This document shows positions 23,462-34,468 of a DNA stretch of 64,000 nt, in pieces. Every line of letters starts with the position of its first letter. Position 1 is the stretch's first letter. The notes beneath the pieces are model-generated. The model was given only the letters and a program-made list of their open reading frames with translations. It did not search any database and was not told the origin of the DNA. Source of the DNA: Geosiphon pyriformis. Taxonomy: Eukaryota > Glomeromycota > Glomeromycetes > Archaeosporales > Geosiphonaceae. The stretch is from positions 870,451-934,450 of the forward strand of contig JAAOMT010000134.1 in NCBI GenBank assembly GCA_016748015.1. The letters are read 5' to 3'. Position numbers and translations under genes: made by a program.

Positions 23462-24787
23462 ATGTCTGACGACCTTGATCTCTCCGAGCGACACCCAATT
23501 CATGAAAGTTTCCGCCGCCTGCTTGCGCGGTTTCCGTTGAAAATGTACCGTTCTCTATACCGTAATCCGATTCTTGAAAAATCAGTGCTTTATATCTGGG
23601 GGCCTGGTTGGCAAGGAAAGAACCAGAAAGCGTCTTTTGACCAAGACTGTCTGAAATGGCAGGTAAAAGATAAAAATTTTTATTTGTTAAATGTTGAGGT
23701 TTCCCCTTTAAATTCTTTAATTTGGCTTTTATCTTTTTAATTGAATAGACCTATTTCTTGTTCAGCGAGGTTGAGTTTGACGTGAAGAATGCTAATGAAC
23801 CTCTCATGTCTCCTTCAGGTACTACTTTTTAGAAAGTGTGATACTTTTTGAATCATGATCAAAAACTGGATTTACTGTCTTAATTAATCACCAAAAAAAG
23901 GGAATCTTCCATTCTTAATCTCAACAACTGGTGAGGTATTCAGTGAAGAACAATTGGAAGAGTATATTAAAATACATCTGGTACTCGTATTATTCTCTTT
24001 TCGGGCATTCTTTTTCAATTCAATCAAACGAATATTTATTTTGACCAAATTTTTCTTGCCTGGAAATCAGCCGGAAACTCCTGAAAGCACAGATCAACAA
24101 ATAGCTGATGCAGAAGCTTTTATCGCGTTGGCAGATACAAAATTGCGTACTGCTTTGGTAGATGGATGAAACATTGCAAATATTTGTTGCTGATTATTTC
24201 CTATCATCAATCGATCACGTCGTTCCTTTCCGTTAGTTATTCTACTTGTGGTGTGAGCCAGCAAATTATGAAAAAACTACTCGTTCAAGATATGGAGGAC
24301 ATTATGCAAAGCCATTGAACCATATTCTCATGTGGCAAGCAAAACGGACTGTCGTGCAGGATTTACTCACTAGAAAGGCTATACTTGATGCGGACGAAGT
24401 ATTTTGATAAACGGTAGTTTCAAAACTCATGGAATACCGATTTATTTATGATCTTGTTCCTATTCCTCTTCTTAGATTTACGAAGAAGCAGCGGAAGCAT
24501 TAAATGCAATATCAGTGGCGCTAGGCGATAGTGTATTCTTTTTTGGGTCCAGGTTAATATATATTAGTTGTTTTTTCTTTGTAATTTATTCACCATGACC
24601 TTAATCTTTTTTGATATTGAACAGCGTCCCGAAATTCATTGATGCCGTGATTTTCTCATACATTTACACTATCCTTTCAATTCCTACCAGTACTGCAAAG
24701 GAATTAAACGAATTGGTTCAGAAACATAAAAATCTGATGGAATTTTCAAGGAAGATTTACAGTAATTATTATGAACGGTTGGAATGA
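23462..24787 (+). CDS. metaxin-like protein (mitochondrial outer-membrane SAM complex)
   Basis: Seven exons: 23462-23662, 23749-23818, 23901-23980, 24071-24157, 24237-24398, 24476-24552, 24625-24787 (279 residues). All introns are GT-AG and all joins keep frame. The N-terminal thioredoxin/GST-like part has the metaxin signatures FDQDCLKWQTYFLFSEVEFD and LPFLISTTGEVFSEEQL. The C-terminal GST-like part has FFFGSSVPKFIDAVIFSYIY, matching the metaxin/Tom37 C-terminal helix block. Metaxins and fungal Sam35/Sam37 help insert beta-barrel proteins in the mitochondrial outer membrane. No C-terminal membrane anchor is evident, which fits the Sam35/metaxin-2 type better than metaxin-1. A failed-axon-connections (FAXC) type relative is the alternative. 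Confidence 0.75.
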
Positions 24788-25173
24788 TAACTAAACGAGG
24801 GCATAAAGGAGTTAAGTAGTTTTATATTAAGACGTTGAATAAGGAGAAATGTAAGATGCACAGTTTCTTGGAAACTTGGGAACTCGCTTTTTTATTCCCA
24901 CTTGAATAAATTACTATTATTTATCCAATTTATTTTAAAATGAGTGGATATTTTACTTGGATTAAAGAGAATTTTAAGTTTCAAAATCACCATAAATAAA
25001 ATTAGATAAACGTACATGAATTGATTATTTACTATTGTGACCAAAATATCGTGCTAAAAAAATGTCTTAAAGAAGCCTGGTTTCAACAGAACACTGCACT
25101 GTCTTTTGATTTTGTAAACACCTATATGAGAACCCAATACTGTTCAATAAGTGTATGATGATATGGGAAAGAT
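24788..25173. other. intergenic between convergent genes
   Basis: Joins the 3' ends of the metaxin-like and Sel1 genes. AT-rich with several AATAAA-like motifs (for example near 24,900 and 24,995) that could serve polyadenylation on either strand. No coding frame. Confidence 0.5.
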
Positions 25174-26447
25174 TCAACAGATCACGCAATCCTCTCTCTT
25201 TTTATTCTTTTCATCAATTGGTACACCCTTAAGTCGTTGTTGAGCTCGTTTATCCCCATGCTCGGCGGCTCGACGATACCAAACATTGGCGTCCAGCTGA
25301 TCTTTCTTTGTGCCGATTCCCACCTCGGTAAAATAGCCAACCGCATATTCGGCTTTGGCTAGACCTTGTTCTGCAGCCCTTTTTGCCCATAAATATGCTT
25401 CAACATCACTTTGTGGTAAAACCCCAGGACTGCCAACTAAATACCAAGCTGTCAATGCGAAACAAGCTTCAGGATGATCCTGTTGTGCAGCAATTGTGTA
25501 ATAATGAATCGAAAGAGCAGCGTCTTGGGGACATCCAATTTTACCGTATTCATAACATTCTCCAAGCTTAAAGGCAGAGGGAGCATAATTGAGTTCGGCA
25601 GAATGGACCAATAATTGAATTGCGTACTCGATATCTACAAACAAGACATTTTCGATCCCTCTCTCATGAAGTTCTGCGAGTTCATGCAACGCATGTGGAA
25701 ACTCATCGCTAGCCGCTTCAGCAGATCGTTTAAGCCATTTCGTTCCATCACGCGGATTCTTTGATAATCCCATTTCCCCATTTAATTCAGCTATTCCCAA
25801 TCGATACATGGCACCTGGATGACTTGCTGAAGCTGATTTTCTATGTTAATTAAGGACACTGGCAATTAAACAAAAGCATATTCAAAAACGATCCATCATG
25901 ATATATTCTACTATTAATTATACCTGTAAAATTGCAAACTTTTTGCAAAATCTTTTCTACAACCCCAACCATGTTCGTAACACATTCCAGCCCGATAAGC
26001 AGCATCCGGATGAGAATGTTTGCTGGCTTGCACAAATAAGGGAAATCCTTTATCAAAGTCGGGTTTACCCTTAGATGTGCCTATCCCATTAGCATAACAT
26101 TCTCCAAGATAATATTGGGAAGCTGCGTGACCTCTATCTGCTAGCTTTTTCAGTAAAGCAATTCCTTCTTTAATTAAATCGTCCTTTTTCTGTTGATCAG
26201 TGACTGCGTTTGAAGCTTCGACCATAAAAGCGGCAAACTCAAATTGAAGTTCTGGATCGTTCGTCTTTTTGGCATTTTGACGATATAATTCGAGGGTTTG
26301 GGAATGAGATAGAAGTGAAGCTTTATGACCAGGTTTAAGATGGGATTGGTCTAGCAGAGGTTCTGGAGTAGGTGTTCTAATGAAAGAACTAGGCCTTGAA
26401 GTCTCTGGTGTTATTGAGGGCGCAGCGAGTGACATTTTATTGTTCAA
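25174..26447 (-). CDS. Sel1-repeat protein with C-terminal CaaX box (chitin synthase activator type)
   Basis: Two exons on the minus strand: 26,447-25,924 and 25,840-25,174 (396 residues). After a Ser/Pro/Thr-rich N-terminus (about 45 residues) there are about seven Sel1-like helical repeats (YYLGECYANGIG, YRAGMCYEHGWGC, FKLGECYEYGKIGC, YAVGYFTEVGIGT, VWYRRAAEHGD). The last four residues are CVIC, a CaaX prenylation motif. This architecture is that of Skt5/Chs4 and related proteins, prenylated activators that bring chitin synthase to the plasma membrane. It is shorter than yeast Skt5. Other Sel1 scaffolds are possible, but the CaaX end is a strong hint. Confidence 0.82.
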
Positions 26448-27401
26448 CTAAGATGTTGGTTTAACTTCAGTGGGATGAATGAAAAGCGCAGTTGTCCAAA
26501 GTAAAAGATCTCCAACCCCAAAAAACCCTGTTTTTTATTAGATATGTTTTTTTTTGAAAAACTCGGCAAATCCAAAGATTATTGATTTAATATGCCGCGA
26601 GTCCTATGTGGAGGGAATAGCGGGTGTGAAGCTAAAAGAAGTTATTTGAAATTCCAAATTTGTCAGAAATTGCCTGAAATTCAATTAAGATTCAAATCAG
26701 CTTTGTGTAGCTAGCTAATTTATAAGATTTTTAATGTGTGAAAGATCTAAACAGAACCTCAACCGAGAATCATAATGAGAAACTTCTAAGAATTACATCA
26801 AGACCCAAATAATTATCGTAAGATAGACTTATCCGAAATGGTAAAATGGGGAATTCAGCAATATTGCACAAAAGGAGAATTTAAGAAGCCCAATGTCAAT
26901 TAATGGGTTTATTAAGTTTTTTTTTGCACGCCGACATATATTTTAACGTCATGATGATATGGACTAAATTTCGCGCAACCTATTTTTGCCCCTGTTTTTC
27001 CTTAACAAACAAAGATCGCATTATTATTTTCTGTTATTTATGGACCCTGGGGGATAAGAATAACAGTTTTATGATGAGATAATTTTATAATTTTCAAAGA
27101 TAAAAAAATTCCTTTATCATTTTCTTTGAAAGGGTTCTTGTTTCGTTTTTAGTTCATTAAACTCGTTTTCATTCATCATCAAAAAAAGATCACATTAAAG
27201 AAGGGAATAGCATATTGTCAAAGTATTTCAGGTCAAAAAACCAAATTATAGTATCATATATTAGATTACCAAAATGTGACATATTCATCAATTTTTGATA
27301 TAAAAAAATCATTGATTTAAGCAAAACAAATCCATGTATAATGTAATTTATCTTGCGTCAGATTTCTGTATAAGCATAAAGATAATAATATTTTTACAAA
27401 G

Positions 27402-27432
<31 letters not shown>

Positions 27433-27924
27433 CAAAAACTGTGAAAAAAACTTCTCCCAATAGCAATAAATCTACCAAAAAAAAATTTTTCATTTAAATA
27501 TAGAAAAAAACAAAACTTGTATTTTTTATATTTTTATATATTAATAGAAATATACAAATATATATTTTTCCAATAATAATAATTAATTAAAAGTTTAATA
27601 AATTAAATTTTTCAATTATAATAAAATATCTTAAATTACATTGCATTATGGGCTCTTGTACATCTTATTCTTTCTATAGATTTTTCAATACATTTGTCCT
27701 ACACATTTCTAAATTAAATATTTATTCAACATAATTTTTCATATATGTTATTGTATTTTTTGTCAATATATATGGTAAATTTTTATTACGATTTAAATTG
27801 TATTTCTGTTAAAGAAATATTTTTGTCTTCACAATTTCCCAATATTTCTAACCAACTATTATACCACTATTTGGGATTTGAAATTACATAATATAGACTG
27901 TAAGAAATTTTTCTCAAAATCATA
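26448..27924. other. intergenic, 1.5 kb
   Basis: Promoter of the Sel1 gene on the left and 3' end of TMEM14 on the right. It contains a short ATT microsatellite (27,412-27,432) and increasingly AT-rich sequence after 27,060. I see no gene or RNA in it. Confidence 0.5.
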
Positions 27925-28750
27925 TCACTTGATGAGTTTCTTCCCAAAAGAACTGATAATACCTATAGATGTTGTTGGCTTTGTTAAACTATAAACAGGA
28001 GAAAAAATAAAACATTATGAAGTCTTAATAAATATAACGATACCCGTAACGTGCAGCCGAAAATAAACTTTTGTTACAATAGATTTGTAATTAGGAAAGT
28101 GAATTTCACGTTAATCTTTGTCAGTTTCTTCAAATGATTTTTCTCACCTTAGAACGGCCACCAATCCAGCTGGCATAAACTTCCCACTCCTAGCAAAACG
28201 GACTCCCATAACTGTAAGCAGCAGACAAGACACAACTATCGAAATGTATGAGATTAGACAAGACATATCAAAAATCGAAATAAAAATATTTTTCAAAGAA
28301 TAATATCAATAGTTACTCAAGGCGAGTCCGACATTCTTTGGATTCGTGCTGACCCGATGAGCAGCATATGCCTTTTTTAAAATTAAATCAAAGAAAAAAC
28401 AATTGTTAAAATTATAATTATATAAGGGTAAAGATAGCTGAGCTTTTAACAAGACTTACAGCCAACCCTCCAAAAGTCAACCCAGCCAATAAAGAGGGTG
28501 TACTGCCTTTATATTGTATGAAATAAAACGGTGAAATTGTATCAATTTAAAGACTAAAGCCTAAAACAGATCTTAGAATTGAATTTATTGTATGCATACC
28601 CGCTTTTACAAAACCAATAATACCACCTATGCCAACTATCTGAAAGTCAATCTAAGGTTAGTTACGAAAAAAATTGTAATGAAAAAACTAAATTCAAAAG
28701 AAAATCTTTCAAGCTACAAGTGAATAAGCGTAACCAGGGTAGTCAATCAT
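27925..28750 (-). CDS. TMEM14 family small membrane protein
   Basis: Six small exons on the minus strand: 28750-28718, 28639-28600, 28506-28460, 28371-28317, 28235-28148, 27988-27925 (108 residues). All introns are GT-AG. The start MIDYPGYAYSL, the middle GGIIGFVKAGSTPSLLAGL and the motif RFARSGKFMPAGL are the hallmark of TMEM14 (UPF0136). Three to four hydrophobic segments are visible. Length fits the family (about 105-115). TMEM14C works in mitochondrial inner-membrane porphyrin transport in animals; the fungal role is less certain. It is divergent from the ATG14-like gene with 219 bases between the start codons. Its largest exon is under 90 bases. Confidence 0.9.
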
Positions 28751-28969
28751 GATAAAAATTCAAATTAAAAGGTGATTCTCCAAAAAAACGTATCCTTTTT
28801 GTAATTTTATGACGTATTTGTCATTGTTCTATAATTTGCTTGCGAAAGCAAATCGCGTGAGCATCGCGTGTAACTTTTAATAGATTAGAGTTAACTTGAA
28901 TGGAGTGGGATACTATATACTCTTCAGTTTCCAATTTTTTGCTCCCGATACAAAAATATTATCGCAATA
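28751..28969. promoter_or_regulatory. shared divergent promoter, TMEM14 / ATG14-like
   Basis: 219 bases between two opposite start codons, with a GC-richer core (AAATCGCGTGAGCATCGCGT, 28,849-28,868) holding two direct copies of an ATCGCGTG(A/T) motif. The repeated motif stands out against AT-rich surroundings and may bind a factor. Confidence 0.5.
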
Positions 28970-30544
28970 ATGGAGTGCAACATTTGTCACAATGTCAACC
29001 TCAAATTTTTCTGCGCAAACTGTCTTCGTCAAAGGTTTCTGGTTGTTTTTACTTTGAATTTCTAAACTTGAAGTGCGAGTTCATCTAATTGATCTTACTT
29101 TTTTACAAGGTTACATACCCATAACAATGAAATGAAACATCTCACTTTAGAAAAGCAACGTTACGTTGATCGTAGCGCAAAAGTAATGAATGGCCCTTTA
29201 CGCAGTCACCAATCAAACTTGGCCGAGAAGCACAAATTAGCTCAGAGGCTGAACCATGTTGAAATTGAAACGGAACGTTTAAGGGAGGAGATTGGAAGAG
29301 GTTTTGACTTCGTTTAATGCATGTATTTTGATTTATTTTTCTATAAACTAATAGTTATATTATTATCTATTTTGGTGGAAAAATAGGTCGACAAGAACTG
29401 GATATTTTAAAAAAGAATCTTCAAACGCGGCGTCAAGTTCTTCAGGAATCTCTCACATATTTTAAAAAATTCCAATCACATCAAAAGGCATCAATCACAA
29501 AGGACATTACCACCACTAAAGAAAGGTGGCGACAGGTGCATTCAGTGTTTATTCATTCGAGAAAGGTGTTGATTGGCGAACTTGTATCTTTGTTTGACCT
29601 CAAACGAATTGTGAAAGAATCTGAGAAGAATGATCAAAAAATAGTGACGAGGGAGAGTCGAAAATTTTCTAAAGAAAATGGCACCGAAGAAAGCGACATA
29701 TTACCAATTAGGAATGGTATAATTAATGACGACGACGCAGAGTATTCAATTGCAGGAAGAACGTTACCAAAGAAGGGGAACTTCATAGGTGAGAGATAAA
29801 GGATATTGGACATCGCCTTCTATATAAAAAAATTATCACTATAATCAATTATAGCTTACCCACAAGAAGAAATAAATACTGCGGTTGGACATGTAATACA
29901 TATGCTTGGATTGGTCGCGCATTATTTAGGAGTGAAATTGCCATTCTTCGTGACACGCGATCCAAGGTCAAATTCATATGCACGCGGTACATTCCCCGGC
30001 TTTTACACAAGGTATTTGGAAATCCATTGAATATAGACAAATTTTCCTCTCAAATTTAATGACCATATCTCCTTTCAAAGAAAACGGCCACTATTCTTAA
30101 CCGATCACAATTCCCAGCTGTTTACAGTAGGGATGGCTATGTTGAATTATAATATTGCTTACTTATGTCATTCTCAAGGAGTTGAAATACCATTTAATAA
30201 AGTCCCTTATACCCTTCGAAATCTATACCATTGTTGTCATTCGGTAAATCTTGGAAGGTAACTTCAAAACGAATATTGAGTCATTTTCTTGAAATCATTA
30301 CTAATTTTAATCTTATAACCTTAAATTAAGATATTCCCATCTGACAACTTTAAGCGCTTCAGAACAAACTTTTGCATTAGATTTTGAACAATTAGTAAGA
30401 ATAATGTTCGCTCGAAGGAATGGCGATGATAGTCCAAGAATATTTAGTGCTTCCTTGTATGATAACTATTTTTATGATGGTGAAGATGATGAAGAAAATG
30501 AAGATGGCAACGAGACTTGGGATTTAGTAGAAATGGTTGTATAA
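28970..30544 (+). CDS. ATG14: ATG14/UVRAG (Barkor) family autophagy protein
   Basis: Six exons: 28970-29034, 29110-29300, 29387-29788, 29855-30011, 30081-30257, 30331-30544 (401 residues). All joins keep frame. The first exon encodes a zinc-binding CNICHNVNLKFFCANCL pair (CX2C...CX2C), the N-terminal mark of Atg14/Barkor. Residues about 30-160 are a coiled coil (ERLREEIGRGRQELDILKKN). The C-terminal part holds the conserved LPFFVTRDPRS, LFLTDHNSQLFTVGMAMLNY and YLCHSQGVEIP motifs; the tail is acidic (DDEENEDGNE). Atg14 targets the Vps34 PI3-kinase complex to autophagosome sites. Vps38/UVRAG is the closest alternative; the N-terminal cysteines favour Atg14. Confidence 0.8.
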
Positions 30545-30807
30545 TAATTATTTAAAATTTTCAATTCCTAATTGTACGTTATGAAAATTCTTGACGTCCT
30601 TAAAATTCTCGCAAGCCTAATCAAGGCTATATTCGACAGTTCTTAGGTGGAAAATATAAAATTAAATTCAAGATCAAATACAAGTTTTTTCTCGCTAAAT
30701 TGGAGCTTTTAGTATTACTCTCAACAAAAACTAAATTATTTTTGATTAAATAAAAGATTAAACAGTCGAAGGAATCAAGAATCACGGGAAAAATGAAATT
30801 TTCACCA

Positions 30808-31546
30808 TTAGGCTTGGCTATTATCTCCGATAAAAGGCTGATGTGACACTGGGTTATTGAGAAAAATAAAATGCAATTAACAAGAGACATTGAAAATTCT
30901 CAACTCATGCTTTTACCTTGGAAGAATGCAGTTGAGGGTTGATTCTGAGATGTTTGCTGAAATATGGGCGTTACTGATTGTGCTTCCTCCTCCTTATCTT
31001 TTGAATTTGAGGAAGAGCGCTCATATTTTGTGGTCTTAATTCAGACATATTAATAGACAGTTAGGATATATTGTGTGAAGAGAGTAGGGATTCTAGGACC
31101 AAAGTAATCACACAAAAATTCAAACAAACCTCTCGATACTTGTGCAAATAGATTTTCAGAGCTTCAGCATAGTTTTCAAATCCAAGCGATGCCATTGCCC
31201 ACAGAATGTCTTCACCATTGATGGTTTTACGCTTTTCTTGTTGGCAACGATCGCTTGCTGTGCAAGATCCGCAAAAGAACACAATTAAGGAATAATATCA
31301 ATGAGCTTTTTTGAAGGTTGTCCATTAAATCAAGAGCGTGGGTCGACAAAAAGGATATTCGCTAGTAATAAAAGATATAAACTCTGAAACGCACTCTTGA
31401 ACACATTCTTTTGCTTCTTTTGCAATCTTCGCGTTCTCCGGTAGCGCTTTTTTCATAATTCGGGCGACGTTAGCTATTGGAAGGAAGCGATCTTGTTCCT
31501 TGAAATCATCTGCTTCATCACCAGATGGATGAGCACCTTCTGACAT
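30808..31546 (-). CDS. HAP3: HAP3/NF-YB, CCAAT-binding factor subunit, with an AT-AC (U12-type) intron
   Basis: Four exons on the minus strand: 31546-31359, 31259-31130, 31034-30917, 30848-30808 (158 residues). The histone-fold core is intact: [60 protein letters not shown] and [20 protein letters not shown]. This is the HAP3/NF-YB subunit, which joins HAP2 and HAP5 to bind CCAAT boxes. The core runs from residue about 18 to 106; a Ser/Gln/Glu-rich tail follows. The first intron (31,358-31,260) begins ATATCCTTT and ends CAC, and only this join restores the invariant SEASD. The third and fourth exons carry less certain, non-conserved sequence. Divergent from the PIL1 gene. Confidence 0.9.
31260..31358 (-). 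other. U12-type AT-AC intron
   Basis: 99 bases. Read on the minus strand the 5' end is ATATCCTTTTT, which is the U12 5' splice-site consensus. TTCCTTAAT (plus-strand 31,284-31,292) matches the U12 branch-point consensus, and the intron ends in AC, 24-25 bases after the branch A. No in-frame GT-AG alternative gives the universally conserved HAP3 sequence. Confidence 0.85.
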
Positions 31547-31955
31547 GTTGAATCAATCAAATGGATGGAGAACAAGAATGATGGAGTGTTAAGAGGTAAC
31601 TTTAAGCGTGCGGGATCAAAAACTAAGAACGTGCAAGGAAGCTATAGTATAGACAAACTACGAAAATCCAATTAAAAGTGATTAAGATGTGTGTCAAGCC
31701 TAAAAGTCTTAAAAGTAATCGCAAAAGATTTGGTAAAGGGTTGCTGAGAGCACTTAGTTTTGACTAGATGATGCATTTCAAGTCGAAATATCTGATGTTG
31801 CACTATTTGTGGTGGCTGGTAATGCTTCATTCGGCAGCTGGGTTGACAAATCAAAAATTCAAAAATAGCAGCTAACCATTTTATCAATTTCTAATACCGT
31901 TCTTTATTTTGCGCGGCACAGACCTTTTACAATTCCTACATCTTGGACTCAGAAA
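31547..31955. promoter_or_regulatory. divergent promoter, HAP3 / PIL1-like
   Basis: 409 bases between opposite start codons. No gene; mixed composition. A CCAATTAAAA-like motif on the minus strand (31,667-31,676, ttttaattgg as complement) is present but weak. Confidence 0.4.
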
Positions 31956-34253
31956 ATGAGTCACCGCCCAACTTCAAGCTCCAGCAATGACGGTAGACAG
32001 GGAACAATCTTGGATACGCTCGGGCTGAACAAACTCAATTTAGATACCTTGCACCATGACGTGCGTCGTAACCTGACAAGGGTTGATCCACGTTTGTCCG
32101 ACGACTTGAAGAATATTACGCTGCTTTTGAAAGAGGAAAAAAACGTATTAAGCAGTCTGCAGAATGTAGCTAACGAAAGAAGGGCAGGTAATTTGGTAAA
32201 CGCTTTAAAGTCTGTGGTTTAAACTTGGGAAAATAAAGTTTGAATTCGAAGAATTCTGCTCTTCATTTCGCAGTACTTCTCTAATTTATTTTTATGTTCA
32301 GTTAGCAAACATGTGTTCATTTGGGGCAAAGAGGATAATGGAGATGATATTGCTGTATGTAATGAATTTGTTGTTTTTTGCAGAATTCTAATTATATTTG
32401 ATCGTTATTAAGAAACTACCTTGTAGGATATAACTGAAAAATTCGCAAATTTGTTGTCCAAAATTGCTGATGCCGAAACAGTATTGTGTGGTGAGGAATT
32501 ATGGTTTCTACGTACGCATCATTAAGAGTTTTATGGTTTCTTATTCTCAAAATCCTTGTTTTTCGCCAATAGAAAAATATGATCACTATCGTAATACACT
32601 AAAAGAAATTCGTGATGCGGATCAACGGCTTCATGTACCCAAGGAACGTCGAAAAAAAGTTAACGATGAGATAGCTAGAATCATGAAGTCGCATCCTACA
32701 TCGCCTCGAATTCAAGAATTGCAGAACGATCTTCAACGTATAAATACAGATTCTACTGCGGACGAATTTGAAGTTGGCAATATTAAGAGACAAAAATTAA
32801 GGGATGCGCTCGGTTTACAGTTAAATGCTATTTTTGAAGCGGCTGAAAAAATTGCTATCATAAGCGGCTTTGGCTGGTATCTTCTCGAACAAATTGACGT
32901 CACCCCCGCCCGTATTGGAGAGCCGAGGGCTAAATACGAAGGTAAGATAGTGAGATATCTAGATACACTTTGTATTCTCCGACTTACGATCTTTAATTTA
33001 TAGGACACAAAGTTACACAAGAAGTCGTTAAAGAATGCCAAATAGCTTTACACCGTTGGCAGCCACCTGCTGATATCAAGGTCATATTACCGGCTTTGAC
33101 AAATACCGAACCAGGTCAATTGGCCACTCAAAAACTAGAATATGAGGCAAAAATCCACCAATTGCAAGCTTCACTAAAATCACAAAGAGAAACCTCTGAT
33201 ACGCAAATTGCCGAGATTTATGAAAACTTGGCTGAACAGAAAAAGACTTATGAGGAACAAATTCTTGAACTAAATACCACCGTGGTCGCTCAAAGGGAGG
33301 GTTATGAAGCTCAGATAATTGATCTGTCAGATGCTCTTTCAGCTCAGAAACATGGTTACGAGGTTCAATTGAATGATCTGGCATCAGCTTTAGCTGCTCA
33401 TAAAGAAAGATCAAGATCTGAGATTGAAGAGCTCACGGCTGCTTTATCCACCAGTCAACAACACTCCGAAGTTCAAATAAAAAAACTTTCATCTTCTTTG
33501 ACTGCAGAAAATCAAAAATACGAAACACAATTGAAGGATTACAATGCATTGCTCACCCAAAAACGTGACTATGAAATACAGCTTCGAGAGAAAGATACCC
33601 TTATATCCAAGCTTCAAAATGAAATGAACAGTGTTGCGACGGAAAAAGGAAAGCTATCACAATTAGTAAAGAATTTGGAGGAAACCCTTCAAAGTAAAAC
33701 ATCAACTGTTGACCAAAAGGAAGAAAAAATTGTACGATTGGAAGATGACATATCCAGCATTAAGTCTCAGCTAGCAGGGCTTAAGCTCACTCCTTCGGCT
33801 GAAGTCTCTCCTACAACCAGTCGTGCATCTACAGGACCTCTTCCATCCCTCAACCCTGCTGCCGTCGACGTTCCAACTTCATCTGCAGTTGAACAAGAAG
33901 GATTAAACCGAGCAGCTTCCATCGCTCATCCGCAGATCGGTAGCCCATATCAACAGCCCATTTACGGACAACAATCTCAAGGATACTATAATCACCCACA
34001 ATTTTATCAACCTCAATATTATCAACCTCAACAACCTCCGCCGCAAGGTTTTTACGGTCCAGTAGGGCAACCTGGTCAACCCGAATATAATTATCAGCCT
34101 CTGGGACAAGTTTCTCAACCGCCCCCGCCACCCCCAAACGAACCTGGTGGCTTTGTTGGTGGATTTTTTCTTGGCCCACCCGATGAGGCTCCTCCTGCTT
34201 ATGATGGTCCTCCAAAAGAAGGTTTTCCCGGTGAAAAGAAAGAAAAAAATTAA
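31956..34253 (+). CDS. PIL1/LSP1-type eisosome protein with long coiled-coil and Pro/Gln/Tyr-rich tail
   Basis: Five exons: 31956-32187, 32302-32354, 32427-32490, 32573-32941, 33004-34253 (655 residues). Residues 1-260 are a PIL1/LSP1 BAR-like domain: LLKEEKNVLSSLQNVANERR, FIWGKEDNGDD, YDHYRNTLKEIRDADQRL, KLRDALGLQLNAIFEAAEKI. These proteins build eisosomes, the furrow-shaped scaffolds under the plasma membrane. Unlike yeast Pil1 (about 340 residues), it continues with about 240 residues of coiled coil made of ~25-residue repeats (Y-E-x-Q-I-x-x-L spacing). A tail rich in Pro, Gln, Tyr and Gly follows (QFYQPQYYQPQQPPPQGFYG). The tail resembles that of annexin or ALG-2-binding proteins, but that is only compositional. 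Confidence 0.88.
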
Positions 34254-34468
34254 CTATTTATTTTCCCAAGATCATAATTATACATTTTATTTTGATCATC
34301 TATGTATATTTAAATGATATGACTTTTTAAATTATAAATAAATGTTTTATTTCATTCAAAATTCAAATGCTAACCGAATAAAGTAGTAGCGTGCGGAAAA
34401 AGAACGTAAAGTACATTAACCGCGCATATTTTCGAAGCGATTTTCAGAGCAATAACGTTTTGTGCAGA

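Noticed and set aside
33850-34215. Minus-strand frames in the eisosome tail
   Set aside because: Antisense of a Pro/Gln/Tyr-rich coding tail; biased composition keeps the opposite strand open.
34391-34468. N-terminal extension of the second eisosome gene
   Set aside because: It begins with GTG, not used as a nuclear start in fungi without strong evidence, and is not conserved in the paralogue.
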